Shown here one piece after another: positions 25,852 through 35,557 of a stretch of 64,000 nt of DNA (positions are counted from its first letter, which is position 1; each line of letters opens with the position of its first letter). A program made the translations under genes and the position numbers. The DNA comes from Scleromatobacter sp039920745 (GTDB lineage: Bacteria > Pseudomonadota > Gammaproteobacteria > Burkholderiales > Burkholderiaceae_C). The notes beneath the pieces are model-generated. The model did no database searches. It was not told where the DNA came from and saw nothing but the letters and a program-made list of their open reading frames with translations. The stretch covers positions 1 through 64,000 of the forward strand of contig JBDSDD010000076.1 in NCBI GenBank assembly GCA_039920745.1, given 5' to 3'.

Positions 25852-27987
25852 TCAGCGCTTGGTCGGCCGCCCGGACTCCGGCATGTCGCCCTCGTGCCAC
25901 TCGAGCGGCTTGACGGGCGCCGCCGGCGCCAGGCTCAGCTCGTCGAGCGTGACGTGCACGTCCTCGCTGGGCGGTAGCTCGAGATCGACACGACCACCGC
26001 CACGGCCGGGATCGAAGCCAGTCATCTCGAAGTTGGTGAGCATGCCGGCGCGGGTGTCCCCCTCGACGTCGACCGACTCCAGGTCGAGGCCGTCGTCCTG
26101 CGGTGGAAGCGCACGTTCATTGACCTCGCGGGCGCTCGGGTAGACGGGCATCGGCGCGGTCGGGGCGGAGTCGTCCAGCGGCAGCAGCACGTCGACCTGG
26201 GTGCCGGTGTTGCCGCCTCCGTGCTGCCACAGGTCGCGGGCCAGCGAGTACAGCACCAGCACGTCGCGATAGGCTGGCAGGTCGAACAGCTCGCTGGTGT
26301 CGTCGCGCTTGAACAGCAGGCCTTCGAGGATGGCCATCGCGTCGATTGGCGAGGCCCAGGCGCCAACGAGGAGCGCGATGGTGTCGGGGTAGTCTTCCAG
26401 CGACCGGCCGGCGGACGGGCCGGTATCCCAATCGGGCGCGTAGGCATTGAAGCGGCGGTTGAAGCGGGCGCGAGTGCGCTCGTAGGCGCTGCGATCGCCC
26501 TGGCGCTTGTAGATCTCGAGCAGCTTCGTGTAAGGCAGCGGGCTCTGGCCACCGGCACTGCGCAGGTGCGACATCAACAGGTCGACGGCGGCGTCTTCCT
26601 GGCCCAGCGCGATGAAGAAATCGGCTTGCTGCTCCAGGTCCAGCAACTCTTCCACCGAGAGCTCGCGCGGGGTTGCTTCCGGCGCCATGACGGCCGCCAT
26701 GGCCTGGCGATCGAGCGGGCGCGTGGCCGACGGATCGACCAGCACGTTGGGGCCGCGCGCGTCGCCATCATCGTGCAGGGCCAGGTCGTCGAGACGCTCC
26801 TCTGCCGGGGCGCCGGCCCGGTCGCGCATGTCGAAGGGCGCCACCGCAATCGTCGCCGACGCGGGGCTATCCGGCTCGGACGCGGGAGGCGGTGCGATGG
26901 GCTCCAGCGGCCCGAGTCGGGATTGGTTGAACCAATCGCTGTGCGCGATGCGGTTCTGCTGGCGCAGCTTCCAGACCAGTGCGGCGATGGCGGCCAGCGC
27001 GACCGCCAGCATGCCGAACAGCCAGGGCATCCAGTCGTTGCGCGATCGGGCCGTGGTGAGTTCGGCCTGCAGCTTGGCGGCTTGGTCGCGCTCCACCTGG
27101 CTGTCGTGCTTGGCGGCCAGGATGCTTTGTTCGAGCGCCTTCAGCGCGCGGGTGTCGGCGTCGTCGAGCTCGGACAAGCCGATCGAGGCGCCGGAGCCGG
27201 CTGCGGCCGGCGGGATGATCGGCTCCTCCATGTCCAGCTTGAGGTGCGAAACGCCCGGGTCGAGCACCAGGCGCGACACGTCGGCGAGCGACGGCGTCGG
27301 CGTGGACACCCGGGGCCCCGCCAAGCGGGCGCTCCCCGCATCGACGACATGGCGCGCGGACGGCGCCGCGGTCGGCGCAGCATTGAGCTCGTTGGCGAGC
27401 GCCATTGTCGGGCCCTTGCGGACGACGTGAGGCCGAGGGCTGCCCATGGCGCCGGGTATGCCGCTCGCGGCGTGGCGCAGCGCGTGGCCACCGCTCGACG
27501 CCGTGGCGCCCGTCGACGAGGCGCCAGCGGCGCCGGGGGTCGTCGCCCCAGTGGCTGCGCGCGCAACCAAGGGCGCCACCTGGGGCAACTGGGCGGCCGT
27601 GGTGCCCAGGGTCGGGGGATCGGCGAAGACGGAGAACCGGCGAGTGAAGCGACGCTCGCAGCCGGCGCTGAGGGCGACTTCGACGATCGGCTCCTCGATC
27701 GGCGTGGTCGCGGTGATCTTCACGATCCAGGTGTTGTCGGCGGTGCCGCGTTCCAGGTCCGTGCGAACCGCATTGGGCAGCAGCGGCGAGTCGCCGTAAT
27801 AAACCTGGGTCGACACGCAATCGAGGCCGAATCGCTCGCCCGGATCGACACTGATGGGTACCGTGAAAGTGAACGACTGGCCCAGTACCGCATCAGAAAC
27901 CGCGCGTCCAAAACCAAGCGCCCAGACTTGTTGGGATGCCAGAGCGGTCGCTGCGAAAATGACGTGCGCGGTAAAGTGTTTTTTCAT
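25852..27987 (-). CDS. FimV/TspA-like pilus assembly protein
   Basis: This encodes about 711 residues in a FimV-like layout. Residues 1-23 are a signal peptide (cut after VWA), followed by a beta-rich N-terminal domain that starts LGFGRAVSDAVLGQ and includes two Cys. An Ala/Pro/Ser/Thr-rich linker spans about 140-260. One transmembrane helix is at about 330-350 (WLFGMLAVALAAIAALVW). The C-terminal cytosolic part has a TPR-like FimV motif, LEQQADFFIALGQEDAAVDLL, and a conserved tail. FimV proteins bind peptidoglycan and organise type IV pilus and polar machinery. An in-frame ATG five codons upstream (28002) is possible; the one used gives the better signal peptide. The gene is divergent from the enoyl-CoA hydratase. 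No LysM motif is obvious. Confidence 0.75.
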   Translation of the reverse strand: MKKHFTAHVIFAATALASQQVWALGFGRAVSDAVLGQSFTFTVPISVDPGERFGLDCVSTQVYYGDSPLLPNAVRTDLERGTADNTWIVKITATTPIEEPIVEVALSAGCERRFTRRFSVFADPPTLGTTAAQLPQVAPLVARAATGATTPGAAGASSTGATASSGGHALRHAASGIPGAMGSPRPHVVRKGPTMALANELNAAPTAAPSARHVVDAGSARLAGPRVSTPTPSLADVSRLVLDPGVSHLKLDMEEPIIPPAAAGSGASIGLSELDDADTRALKALEQSILAAKHDSQVERDQAAKLQAELTTARSRNDWMPWLFGMLAVALAAIAALVWKLRQQNRIAHSDWFNQSRLGPLEPIAPPPASEPDSPASATIAVAPFDMRDRAGAPAEERLDDLALHDDGDARGPNVLVDPSATRPLDRQAMAAVMAPEATPRELSVEELLDLEQQADFFIALGQEDAAVDLLMSHLRSAGGQSPLPYTKLLEIYKRQGDRSAYERTRARFNRRFNAYAPDWDTGPSAGRSLEDYPDTIALLVGAWASPIDAMAILEGLLFKRDDTSELFDLPAYRDVLVLYSLARDLWQHGGGNTGTQVDVLLPLDDSAPTAPMPVYPSAREVNERALPPQDDGLDLESVDVEGDTRAGMLTNFEMTGFDPGRGGGRVDLELPPSEDVHVTLDELSLAPAAPVKPLEWHEGDMPESGRPTKR

Positions 27988-28090
27988 TCCTGTGGACGCC
28001 ACAGATAACCCCGATCGACTCTATCACGATTGCTTACAGAAACTGTCGCGGGAACATCCGGTGAGAATGATGCACACGCGTGACATATGG

Positions 28091-28111
28091 TTCAACACAC
28101 GATCTGTTGAA
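28091..28111 (+). promoter_or_regulatory. perfect inverted repeat, candidate operator
   Basis: TTCAACA-CACGATC-TGTTGAA is a 7-7-7 perfect dyad, 51 bp before the ATG of the enoyl-CoA hydratase. It sits in the relatively AT-rich 159-bp gap between that gene and the divergent FimV-like gene. Its size fits a dimeric repressor or activator, for instance TetR or GntR type. The Crp/Fnr regulator encoded in the same block is another candidate, although the classical TTGAT-N4-ATCAA pattern is not matched. Confidence 0.5.
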
Positions 28112-28161
28112 TATCTCCGTTTTCGCCAGTTTCCGTATTTACCAGCCCAAGGCGTACCCCG

Positions 28162-28941
28162 ATGCCCAGTGAACTCCTGACCTCCCGCGAGGGTTCGACG
28201 CTGATTCTGACTCTCAGCGATCCCGCCACTCGCAACACATTGTCACCCCAGGTCTACTCAGCAGGTGTGGAGGCGCTGAACGTTGCTGAATCCGATGATT
28301 CTGTGCGCGCCGTGATCGTGCGCGGAGACGGCGAACATTTCTGCGCCGGCGGCGACCTCAATCGAATCATCGGTTTGCGCAAGACAGGCCCCGAAGCGCA
28401 GTCCGAATCGATCGCCTTGTTCCACCAATTGATCGAATCGTTGCAGGCATTTCCAAAACCCACGATTGCGGCCGTCGAGGGTTTCGCGGCGGGCGGGGGA
28501 ATGTCTTTGGCGCTGGCTTGCGACTTGTTGGTGGCGGCCTCGGACGCCAAGTTCGTGATGTCGTACGGCAAGGTCGGCCTGACGCCGGATGGCGGTGGGT
28601 CCTGGCATCTGGCCCGCATGCTGCCGCGCCCGGTGGCCCTCGAGATGCTCTGGCTGGCTGGGCCGATGAAGCCCGAGCGCTTGCGCGAGCTGGGTCTTGT
28701 CAACCGCGTGACAGACAGGGGCCAGGCCCTCGCCGAAGCTCTGGCACTGGCCGACAAGCTCGCCGCGATGGCCCCGAACGCGGTGGCCGGCGCGAAGGAA
28801 CTGGTCGCCCGCGCCGCGTTGTCGCCGCTCGCCGAGCACCTGGAAGCCGAACGCCGTCAATTCATCGTCAACCTGTTCCACGACAACGGCGACGAGGGTT
28901 TGAAGGCGTTCTTCGAGAAACGCCTGCCGATATTTCGCTGA
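28162..28941 (+). CDS. enoyl-CoA hydratase/isomerase family protein
   Basis: This crotonase-fold protein of 259 residues adds water to or isomerises 2-enoyl-CoA thioesters. The oxyanion-hole segments are HFCAGGDLNRI (about residues 56-66) and AAVEGFAAGGGMSLALACDL (about 103-122). The catalytic-Glu position of classic hydratases is replaced in GLTPDGGGSWHL by Asp-Gly-Gly, a pattern seen in several divergent branches, including those annotated as alternative oxepin-CoA hydrolases of phenylacetate breakdown. Without the rest of a paa cluster here I prefer the general family call. It is the first gene of a plus-strand block with phosphatase, regulator, kinase and acyl-CoA dehydrogenase genes, which points to acyl-CoA catabolism. 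Confidence 0.85.
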   Translation: MPSELLTSREGSTLILTLSDPATRNTLSPQVYSAGVEALNVAESDDSVRAVIVRGDGEHFCAGGDLNRIIGLRKTGPEAQSESIALFHQLIESLQAFPKPTIAAVEGFAAGGGMSLALACDLLVAASDAKFVMSYGKVGLTPDGGGSWHLARMLPRPVALEMLWLAGPMKPERLRELGLVNRVTDRGQALAEALALADKLAAMAPNAVAGAKELVARAALSPLAEHLEAERRQFIVNLFHDNGDEGLKAFFEKRLPIFR

Positions 28942-28990
28942 CCTGAATCCGGTCGGTGGCCTTCAACAGAAATACAACAGCGGAACCGAC

Positions 28991-29734
28991 TTGACTGCCG
29001 ATCGCCCTGCTCCACGCGCCGCCGACACGCGCCCGCCGGCACGCCGCCGGCTCTACCTGATGCGCCACGGCTCAGTCGACTACTTCAAGGCCGACGGAAC
29101 GCCAGTGCCCCCGCACTCGGTGCCGCTCAACGAAGCGGGCCGCATGCAGGCAGACGCCGCTGGCGCCCTGTTCGCGAGCGCGGGCGTGCGCTTCGACCGC
29201 GTGCTGGTGAGCGGGCTCGCGCGCACGGTCGAGACCGCGCAGCGCGTGCTGGCGTCTGCCGGCCAGGATGTCGCGATCGCCCGCGACCCGCGCCTGGAGG
29301 AGATCCGCTCGGGTCGCCTCGATGCCATCGCACCCGAACAGTTGCACGCCGCCTTCACCGGGGTCTTCAGCGCCGCGACCGACGTCGAGTCTCTGCAGTT
29401 CCTGGGCGGCGAGACCGTCGGCGCGATGATGGACCGCTGCCTGCCGGCATTCGACGAACTGCTGGCCGACTCGACGTGGGCCTGCGCGCTGTGCGTGCTG
29501 CACGGCGGCATCAACCGCGCGTTGCTGGGCCATGCGTTGACCGGCGGCCGCACGTTCCTGGGCCGCCTGGAACAAGCGCCGGCCTGCATCAACGTGCTCG
29601 ACATCGGCGCCGACGACATCGTCGTGCGCGGCGCCAACCTCGCCCCCACGCAGTGGCTGCAAGAGCGCGAGCGCTACACCACGATGGAGAAGTTGCTGGC
29701 GCAGTACCTGCGCGTAGGCAACGCTCCTGGGTGA
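28991..29734 (+). CDS. histidine phosphatase family protein
   Basis: This encodes 247 residues of the phosphoglycerate-mutase-like phosphatase fold. LYLMRHGSVDYF at about residues 17-28 carries the Arg-His-Gly catalytic signature; the His becomes phosphorylated. LVSGLARTVETAQRVL supplies the second Arg, LEEIRSGRLDAI the acidic residue, and VLHGGINRALLGHAL near residue 177 the second catalytic His. The only start that keeps the active site is TTG at 28991, 49 bp after the enoyl-CoA hydratase. The substrate is unknown. Its neighbours (a small-molecule kinase and an acyl-CoA dehydrogenase) suggest a phosphorylated acyl or CoA intermediate, but that is inference. Confidence 0.85.
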   Translation: MTADRPAPRAADTRPPARRRLYLMRHGSVDYFKADGTPVPPHSVPLNEAGRMQADAAGALFASAGVRFDRVLVSGLARTVETAQRVLASAGQDVAIARDPRLEEIRSGRLDAIAPEQLHAAFTGVFSAATDVESLQFLGGETVGAMMDRCLPAFDELLADSTWACALCVLHGGINRALLGHALTGGRTFLGRLEQAPACINVLDIGADDIVVRGANLAPTQWLQERERYTTMEKLLAQYLRVGNAPG

Positions 29735-29816
29735 CATTCAGGTTTGGGACGACAATTGCTGCATCGCAAGAAGCCCGCACCTGGCGGGCCCGCAGCTGTC
29801 GCCCTAGGGACAAGGA

Positions 29817-30521
29817 ATGAACAACCCGATTCTTACAATCGACGAACAGAACAACATCGACGCGGGCCCATGGTTCTCCACCCTCTCCGAAGACCTGCGC
29901 GCCGCGATCCTGTCGCGTGCCGTGGTGCGTCGGCTGACAGACGGCGCGCCGCTCGCCTCGCGCGGTTCGCCGGCCGAGGACTGGTGCGGCGTGGCCAAGG
30001 GCGCGGTGCGGGTCAGTTCGGTGTCGTTGTCGGGCAAGCAGGTCTCGCTGACCTACGTCGAGCCAGGCACCTGGTTCGGCGACATCGCGTTGTTCGACGG
30101 CCTGCCGCGCACCCACGACGCCGATGCGCATGGCGCGACGACGCTGCTGTCGGTACGCAAGGCCGACTTCAAGGACCTGCTCGCGCAGCACGTGGAGCTC
30201 TACGACGCCCTGCTGCGCCTGAACTGCCGCCGGCTGCGCATCATGTTCAACCTCGTCGAGGACCTGAACACCCGCCCGCTGTCCGCGCGCCTGGCCAAGA
30301 ACATACTGATGCTCGCCAAGGCCTACGGCATCGCCCAGGGCGACGAGGTGCGCATCGGCCTGCAACTCGCGCAGGAAGACCTGGCGCAGCTGGTGGGCGC
30401 GTCGCGCCAGCGCGTCAACCAGGAGCTCAAGGAGCTTGAGCGCGAAGGCGCGCTGCGCATCGAGCCGACGCGCATCGTCGTGCTGTCGCGAGAAAAGCTG
30501 GTGCACGCCGCCGAACGATAG
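29817..30521 (+). CDS. Crp/Fnr family transcriptional regulator
   Basis: This encodes 234 residues. A cyclic-nucleotide-binding-type beta barrel spans about residues 30-140, with GEPA-like GTWFGDIALFDGLPRTHDA. That segment keeps the Gly-Asp/Glu and Arg-Thr positions used for cyclic nucleotide phosphate contact only partly. A dimer helix and a winged HTH follow, with LAQEDLAQLVGASRQRVNQELKELE. There are no N-terminal Cys clusters, so it is not an FNR iron-sulfur sensor. A good AAGGA site precedes the ATG. It lies inside the catabolic block, 82 bp after the phosphatase and 56 bp before the kinase, so it may control these genes or simply be co-expressed with them. Confidence 0.88.
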   Translation: MNNPILTIDEQNNIDAGPWFSTLSEDLRAAILSRAVVRRLTDGAPLASRGSPAEDWCGVAKGAVRVSSVSLSGKQVSLTYVEPGTWFGDIALFDGLPRTHDADAHGATTLLSVRKADFKDLLAQHVELYDALLRLNCRRLRIMFNLVEDLNTRPLSARLAKNILMLAKAYGIAQGDEVRIGLQLAQEDLAQLVGASRQRVNQELKELEREGALRIEPTRIVVLSREKLVHAAER

Positions 30522-30577
30522 GGTCCATCGGAACCGTCTTCCGATGCCAGAACGAATCACGCATTGAGACAAGCCCG

Positions 30578-31663
30578 ATGAACCAGACCGAACAAAACAC
30601 CGGCACCCGCGCGGTTGCAGAGAGCCATCGCTTCGACATCCCCGCGCTGGAGAGCTTTCTCGGCGCCTACCTGCCCGGCTTCGCCGGCCCGCTGAGCGTC
30701 GAGCAATTCAAGGGCGGGCAATCGAACCCGACCTACAAGCTCGTCACGCCGTCGCGATCGTACGTGATGCGCTCCAAGCCGGGCCCGGTCGCCAAGCTGC
30801 TGGCGTCGGCACATGCCGTCGAACGCGAGTACCGCGTGATGGACGCGCTGGCCGGCACCGATGTGCCCGTCGCGAAGATGCACCTCCTGTGCGAGGACGA
30901 GTCGGTGATCGGCCGCGCGTTCTTCGTGATGGAGTTCGTCGAGGGCCGCGTGTTCTGGGACCAGGGCCTCGAGGGCGCGACGCCGGCCGAACGCGGCGCG
31001 ATCTACGACGAGATGAACCGCGTGATCGCCGCGATGCACAGCGTCGACGTCAACGCCGTCGGCCTGGCCGACTACGGCAAGCCAGGCAACTTCTTCGCAC
31101 GCCAGATCGGCCGCTGGACCAAGCAATACCAGGCCTCGATCACCGAGCCCATCGAGGCGATGGATCGCCTGATCGAGTGGCTGCCCGCGCACATGCCGGC
31201 AAGCGCGATGGACGATTCTCAGGTGTCGGTCGTGCACGGCGACTACCGCATGGACAACCTGATCTTCCATCCGACCGAGCCGCGCGTGCTGGCGGTGCTG
31301 GACTGGGAGCTGTCTACGTTGGGCCATCCGCTGGGCGACTTCAGCTACCACTGCATGGCCTGGCACATCCCGCCGGGCACGTTCCGCGGCATCGCCGGCC
31401 TCGACCACGCCGCCCTCGGCATACCGACCGAGCGCGACTACGTGCGCCGCTACTGCGAACGCACCGGCCGCGCCGACCCCGACGTGCTGCTGGCCGACTG
31501 GAACTTCTACCTCGCCTACAACCTGTTCCGCCTTGCCGCGATCCTGCAGGGCATCGCCCGCCGCGTCGTCGACGGCACGGCCTCGAGCGCGCAGGCGCGC
31601 GCCACGGGCGCGGGCGCCCGACCGCTCGCCGAACTCGCATGGCAATTCGCCCAGAAGGCCTGA
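30578..31663 (+). CDS. phosphotransferase (APH/ACAD10-11 kinase-like) family protein
   Basis: This aminoglycoside-phosphotransferase-fold kinase has 361 residues. FKGGQSNPTYKL near residue 46 is the nucleotide loop. VVHGDYRMDNLIFH around residue 220 is the Brenner motif with catalytic Asp, and VLDWELSTLGHPLGDFSYH follows with the metal-binding Asp. Despite the family name this subgroup is not known for antibiotic resistance. It is the bacterial match of the kinase domain of mammalian ACAD10/ACAD11 and of LvaA of the Pseudomonas levulinate pathway, which phosphorylates 4-hydroxyacyl-CoA. The acyl-CoA dehydrogenase starts 1 bp after its stop, exactly the order of the two domains in ACAD11. Confidence 0.88.
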   Translation: MNQTEQNTGTRAVAESHRFDIPALESFLGAYLPGFAGPLSVEQFKGGQSNPTYKLVTPSRSYVMRSKPGPVAKLLASAHAVEREYRVMDALAGTDVPVAKMHLLCEDESVIGRAFFVMEFVEGRVFWDQGLEGATPAERGAIYDEMNRVIAAMHSVDVNAVGLADYGKPGNFFARQIGRWTKQYQASITEPIEAMDRLIEWLPAHMPASAMDDSQVSVVHGDYRMDNLIFHPTEPRVLAVLDWELSTLGHPLGDFSYHCMAWHIPPGTFRGIAGLDHAALGIPTERDYVRRYCERTGRADPDVLLADWNFYLAYNLFRLAAILQGIARRVVDGTASSAQARATGAGARPLAELAWQFAQKA

Positions 31664-31664
31664 C

Positions 31665-32871
<1,207 letters not shown>

Positions 32872-32888
<17 letters not shown>

Positions 32889-33534
32889 GCGCTTCGTCGA
32901 CGGCTTGCGCCACCGCCACGCAGGTCTCCAGCACCTGTATGCGCGGCACCGACGCCGACTGGCGGATCACGACCTGGCCGCGCGCGATCCGCAGCAGGAA
33001 GGGCTCGGCCGAGACCGCCTCGATCGGCATCGCGTCGGCCCGAGTCTGCAGCGCCGCGGCCACCGGCCCGGCCAGCCAGCGCGAGAGCCAGCCTGTATCG
33101 TTGCAGATCGCGCCGTAGCGGTCGCGCAGCGCAGCGCCCATCTGGTTGGGGGTCAGCTTGGCGTGCATCGCGAGCCAGCGCATCTCCTCGGGTGTCTCTT
33201 CGTCGAGTCGCGTCTGCACGCTGCCGGTGAACTGCGCATAGACCTCGTGGTCGAGGCGCGCCAGCAGCGGACGATCGAGCACGAGCGCCTGCACGTCGGA
33301 GTTCAGCGCCACCTCGAAGCGGATGCGGAACTCGTGGCTGCTCATGAAGCTGCGCTGCGCCGGGCCCCATTCGATGCGCCAGCCCGCATGGCGCGGGTTG
33401 TGATCCATCGCCCAGCCGTCGTGAGCAATGGTGCGCTTGAGCGTCCAGCGATTGTCTCGGGCCCAGGTGTCGAGCTCTGCCCAGGCAGGGAGTGTCCCTC
33501 CCCAGGTAAACCATCGTCGCACCGCGTCAAGCAT
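32872..33534 (-). CDS. conserved hypothetical protein
   Basis: This encodes 220 residues without a recognised domain, signal peptide or membrane segment. The sequence is rich in Trp in the first 60 residues (FTWGGTLPAW, RHAGWRIEWGPAQ) and looks like a soluble alpha/beta protein. The C-terminal part reads AVSAEPFLLRIARGQVVIRQ. I believe similar proteins are widespread in Burkholderiales but cannot give a function. It overlaps the acyl-CoA dehydrogenase gene tail to tail by 17 bp and is divergent from the GST gene, with only 38 bp between the starts. Confidence 0.7.
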
Positions 33535-33572
33535 GATGTTGTATTGTTAGCCTTCTGAGGAGGCATCCAGCC

Positions 33573-34268
33573 ATGATCGAAGTCTATTCGTGGGCCACGC
33601 CGAACGGCCACAAGGTCCACATCATGCTTGAAGAATGCGGACTCCCCTATCGCGTGCATGCGGTAGACATCGGTGCGGGAGACCAGTTCAAGCCGGACTT
33701 CCTCAAGATCAGTCCCAACAACAAGATCCCGGCCATCGTCGACCCCGATGGCCCGGACGGCAAGCCGATCAGCCTGTTCGAATCGGGCGCGATCCTGCTC
33801 TACCTCGCCGGCAAGACGGGCCGCTTCCTGCCCGCGTCGGTGTCCGAGCGCTACGACATGCTGCAGTGGCTCATGTTCCAGATGGGCGGCGTCGGCCCGA
33901 TGCTGGGCCAGGCACACCACTTCCGCATCTACGCGCCCGAGAAGATCGCCTACGCGGTCGACCGCTACACCAACGAGGCGCGCCGCCTCTACGGCGTGAT
34001 GGACAAGCGCCTGGCCAAGTCGCGCTATATCGGCGGCAAGGACTACGGCATCGCCGACATGGCCATCTTCCCGTGGTTGCGCTCGTGGAAGAACCAGGGC
34101 ATCACGTGGGCCGACTTCCCGCACCTGAAAGGCTGGTTCGACGAGATCTCGAAGCGCCCCGCCGTGGTCCGAGGCGTGGAGGTGCTCACCGGCCAGCGGC
34201 GTCCCCTCGACGACGACCCCAAGGCGCGAGAGATGCTGTTCGGGCAGACGCAGTACGCCAGGCGCTGA
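33573..34268 (+). CDS. glutathione S-transferase family protein
   Basis: This encodes 231 residues. The thioredoxin-fold domain (about 1-85) contains VYSWATPNGHKVHIMLEE near the start, with the Thr/Asn pair used by the nu-class YfcG/YghU group to bind glutathione, then NNKIPAIVDPDG and the ESGAILLYLA signature near residue 70. The helical C-terminal domain includes YIGGKDYGIADMAIFPW. YfcG-type proteins bind two glutathiones and act mainly as disulfide-bond reductases. A strong GAGGAGG site (33557-33563) precedes the ATG. It appears to be a single-gene unit followed by tRNA-Arg. Confidence 0.92.
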   Translation: MIEVYSWATPNGHKVHIMLEECGLPYRVHAVDIGAGDQFKPDFLKISPNNKIPAIVDPDGPDGKPISLFESGAILLYLAGKTGRFLPASVSERYDMLQWLMFQMGGVGPMLGQAHHFRIYAPEKIAYAVDRYTNEARRLYGVMDKRLAKSRYIGGKDYGIADMAIFPWLRSWKNQGITWADFPHLKGWFDEISKRPAVVRGVEVLTGQRRPLDDDPKAREMLFGQTQYARR

Positions 34269-34302
34269 GCTCGTGTCCCGGCCCGATAGAATCGCGGGCT
34301 GA

Positions 34303-34379
34303 CTGCCCATAGCTCAACTGGATAGAGCAACGCCCTTCTAAGGCGTAGGTTCCAGGTTCGATCCCTGGTGGGCAGGCCA
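34303..34379 (+). tRNA. tRNA-Arg(UCU)
   Basis: This is a 77-nt tRNA. Acceptor CTGCCCA pairs with TGGGCAG, discriminator G, CCA encoded. The anticodon stem ACGCC/GGCGT encloses CTTCTAA, giving anticodon TCT, which reads AGA/AGG codons. The D-loop AACTGGATA and T-loop TTCGATC are normal. It lies 34 bp after the GST stop. Confidence 0.97.
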
Positions 34380-34415
34380 TCTGCCGCCTGCGCGACGTTC
34401 TCGTCGAGGCCACAC

Positions 34416-34691
34416 CTACCCAATGCAACGGCCGATGTGGGGATAGTCGTGCATCGAGAACAGGCCGATCGGCAATGCGACGGCGATGCACGCGGTAAGG
34501 AACACCCATCGCACAACCTTGCTGAAGCGCGCGCCGAGAAGGCTGAACAGCAGGGGCAGCAACGCGCCGAGCACGAACACGACCGCCGCGACACCCCACA
34601 GCAGCAGCCCGAAGATCGCCTGGCAATCGCTGCGGAGCACGAGCCAGGCCGACACCCCGTCCGCGCAGATCACCAGGCTGCTGGCCACCAT
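34416..34691 (-). CDS. small hypothetical membrane protein
   Basis: This encodes 91 residues with two or three hydrophobic segments: a weak one at 2-18, then AIFGLLLWGVAAVVFVLGALL (about 25-45) and VFLTACIAVALPIGLFS (about 62-79). No motif is recognised. It stands alone on the minus strand between tRNA-Arg and the DUF71 gene. The hydrophobic pattern is regular and the start has an in-frame ATG, but with so short a gene in GC-rich DNA it could be spurious. Confidence 0.5.
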   Translation of the reverse strand: MVASSLVICADGVSAWLVLRSDCQAIFGLLLWGVAAVVFVLGALLPLLFSLLGARFSKVVRWVFLTACIAVALPIGLFSMHDYPHIGRCIG

Positions 34692-34846
34692 GACGATCGC
34701 CCTCGGCGACGGGCCCGGCTTCTTGACTCGCGCTCATCCTGCCCGCGACCGGGCCAACGACGCCACGACGGTGCCCGACGAATGTTTCCATCGCCGGGAT
34801 TCTGCATCAGGCCGACGCTCGCGCGCGGCCTTGGTCCTGGTGTCCA

Positions 34847-35557
34847 ATGTCGTCGATGACCCCCCTTTCCCCGCCAAGCCCCGCGCGTTGCGCCATCAGC
34901 TGGAGCGCCGGCAAGGATTCCTGGCTTGCGCTCGTCCGAGCGCGCGAGCAAGGCTACGTCGTCGATACCTTCGTCACGATGTGCGACGAGGACGGTACGA
35001 GCAAGTCGCACGTCCTGCCCCCTGACCTCGTCGAGGCGCAAGTACGCGCACTCGGCGGCGCGCCCGTCAGCGTGCGCGTGCCGCAAGGCCAGTACGCCGC
35101 TCTCTTCGATGCCTGCCTGCGCCAGCTCGCCGCCACGGGCCACACGCACATGATCTTCGGCGACATCGACCTGCAGGCTCATCGCGACTGGCTCGCGCCC
35201 GCGTGCGAGCGAGCCGGCCTGGTGCCGCTGTTTCCACTCTGGGGCGAGTCTCGCGCAGCACTCGCGCGCGAGCTCGTCACGCGCGGCGTGCGCGCACGCG
35301 TCGTGTGCGTGGACACGCGCTGGCTGGACGCCTCGTTCTGCGGCGCGACCTACGACGCCGACTTCCTCGCGCGCCTGCCCGCCGGCGTGTGCCCGTGCGG
35401 CGAAGACGGCGAGTTCCACACTTTCGTCGACGGCGGTTCGGGCTTCGTGCAGACGTTGAACGTGGTCGACGGGCCCCGACGGCGCGTCGCATCGCAGCCG
35501 CCATTCACGCCCACCGAATTCGTCTTCCAGACGTTGGCCCTCTCGGCGGCCGCATGA
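34847..35557 (+). CDS. DUF71/COG2102 ATP pyrophosphatase (Dph6-related)
   Basis: This N-type ATP pyrophosphatase-fold protein has 236 residues. A SAGKDSWLAL P-loop at about residues 20-29 and a C-terminal GEDGEFHTFVDGG signature define the DUF71 family. Its eukaryotic/archaeal member Dph6 amidates diphthine on EF2. Bacteria have no diphthamide, and comparative genomics has linked bacterial members to B12 salvage. Here the stop overlaps the start of cobQ by 4 bp, which fits an ATP-dependent amide-forming step on a corrinoid. Two ATGs (34847, 34856) are possible. Family call secure, substrate inferred. Confidence 0.85.
   Translation: MSSMTPLSPPSPARCAISWSAGKDSWLALVRAREQGYVVDTFVTMCDEDGTSKSHVLPPDLVEAQVRALGGAPVSVRVPQGQYAALFDACLRQLAATGHTHMIFGDIDLQAHRDWLAPACERAGLVPLFPLWGESRAALARELVTRGVRARVVCVDTRWLDASFCGATYDADFLARLPAGVCPCGEDGEFHTFVDGGSGFVQTLNVVDGPRRRVASQPPFTPTEFVFQTLALSAAA

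Noticed and set aside
30578..31663. Aminoglycoside resistance gene
   Set aside because: The fold is shared, but the subgroup, the adjacent acyl-CoA dehydrogenase and the motif spacing point to acyl-CoA metabolism rather than antibiotic modification.
34692..34846. Cobalamin riboswitch before the DUF71-cobQ pair
   Set aside because: No B12-box-like GCCACTG segment and no suitable folding were seen; the gap is only 155 bp.
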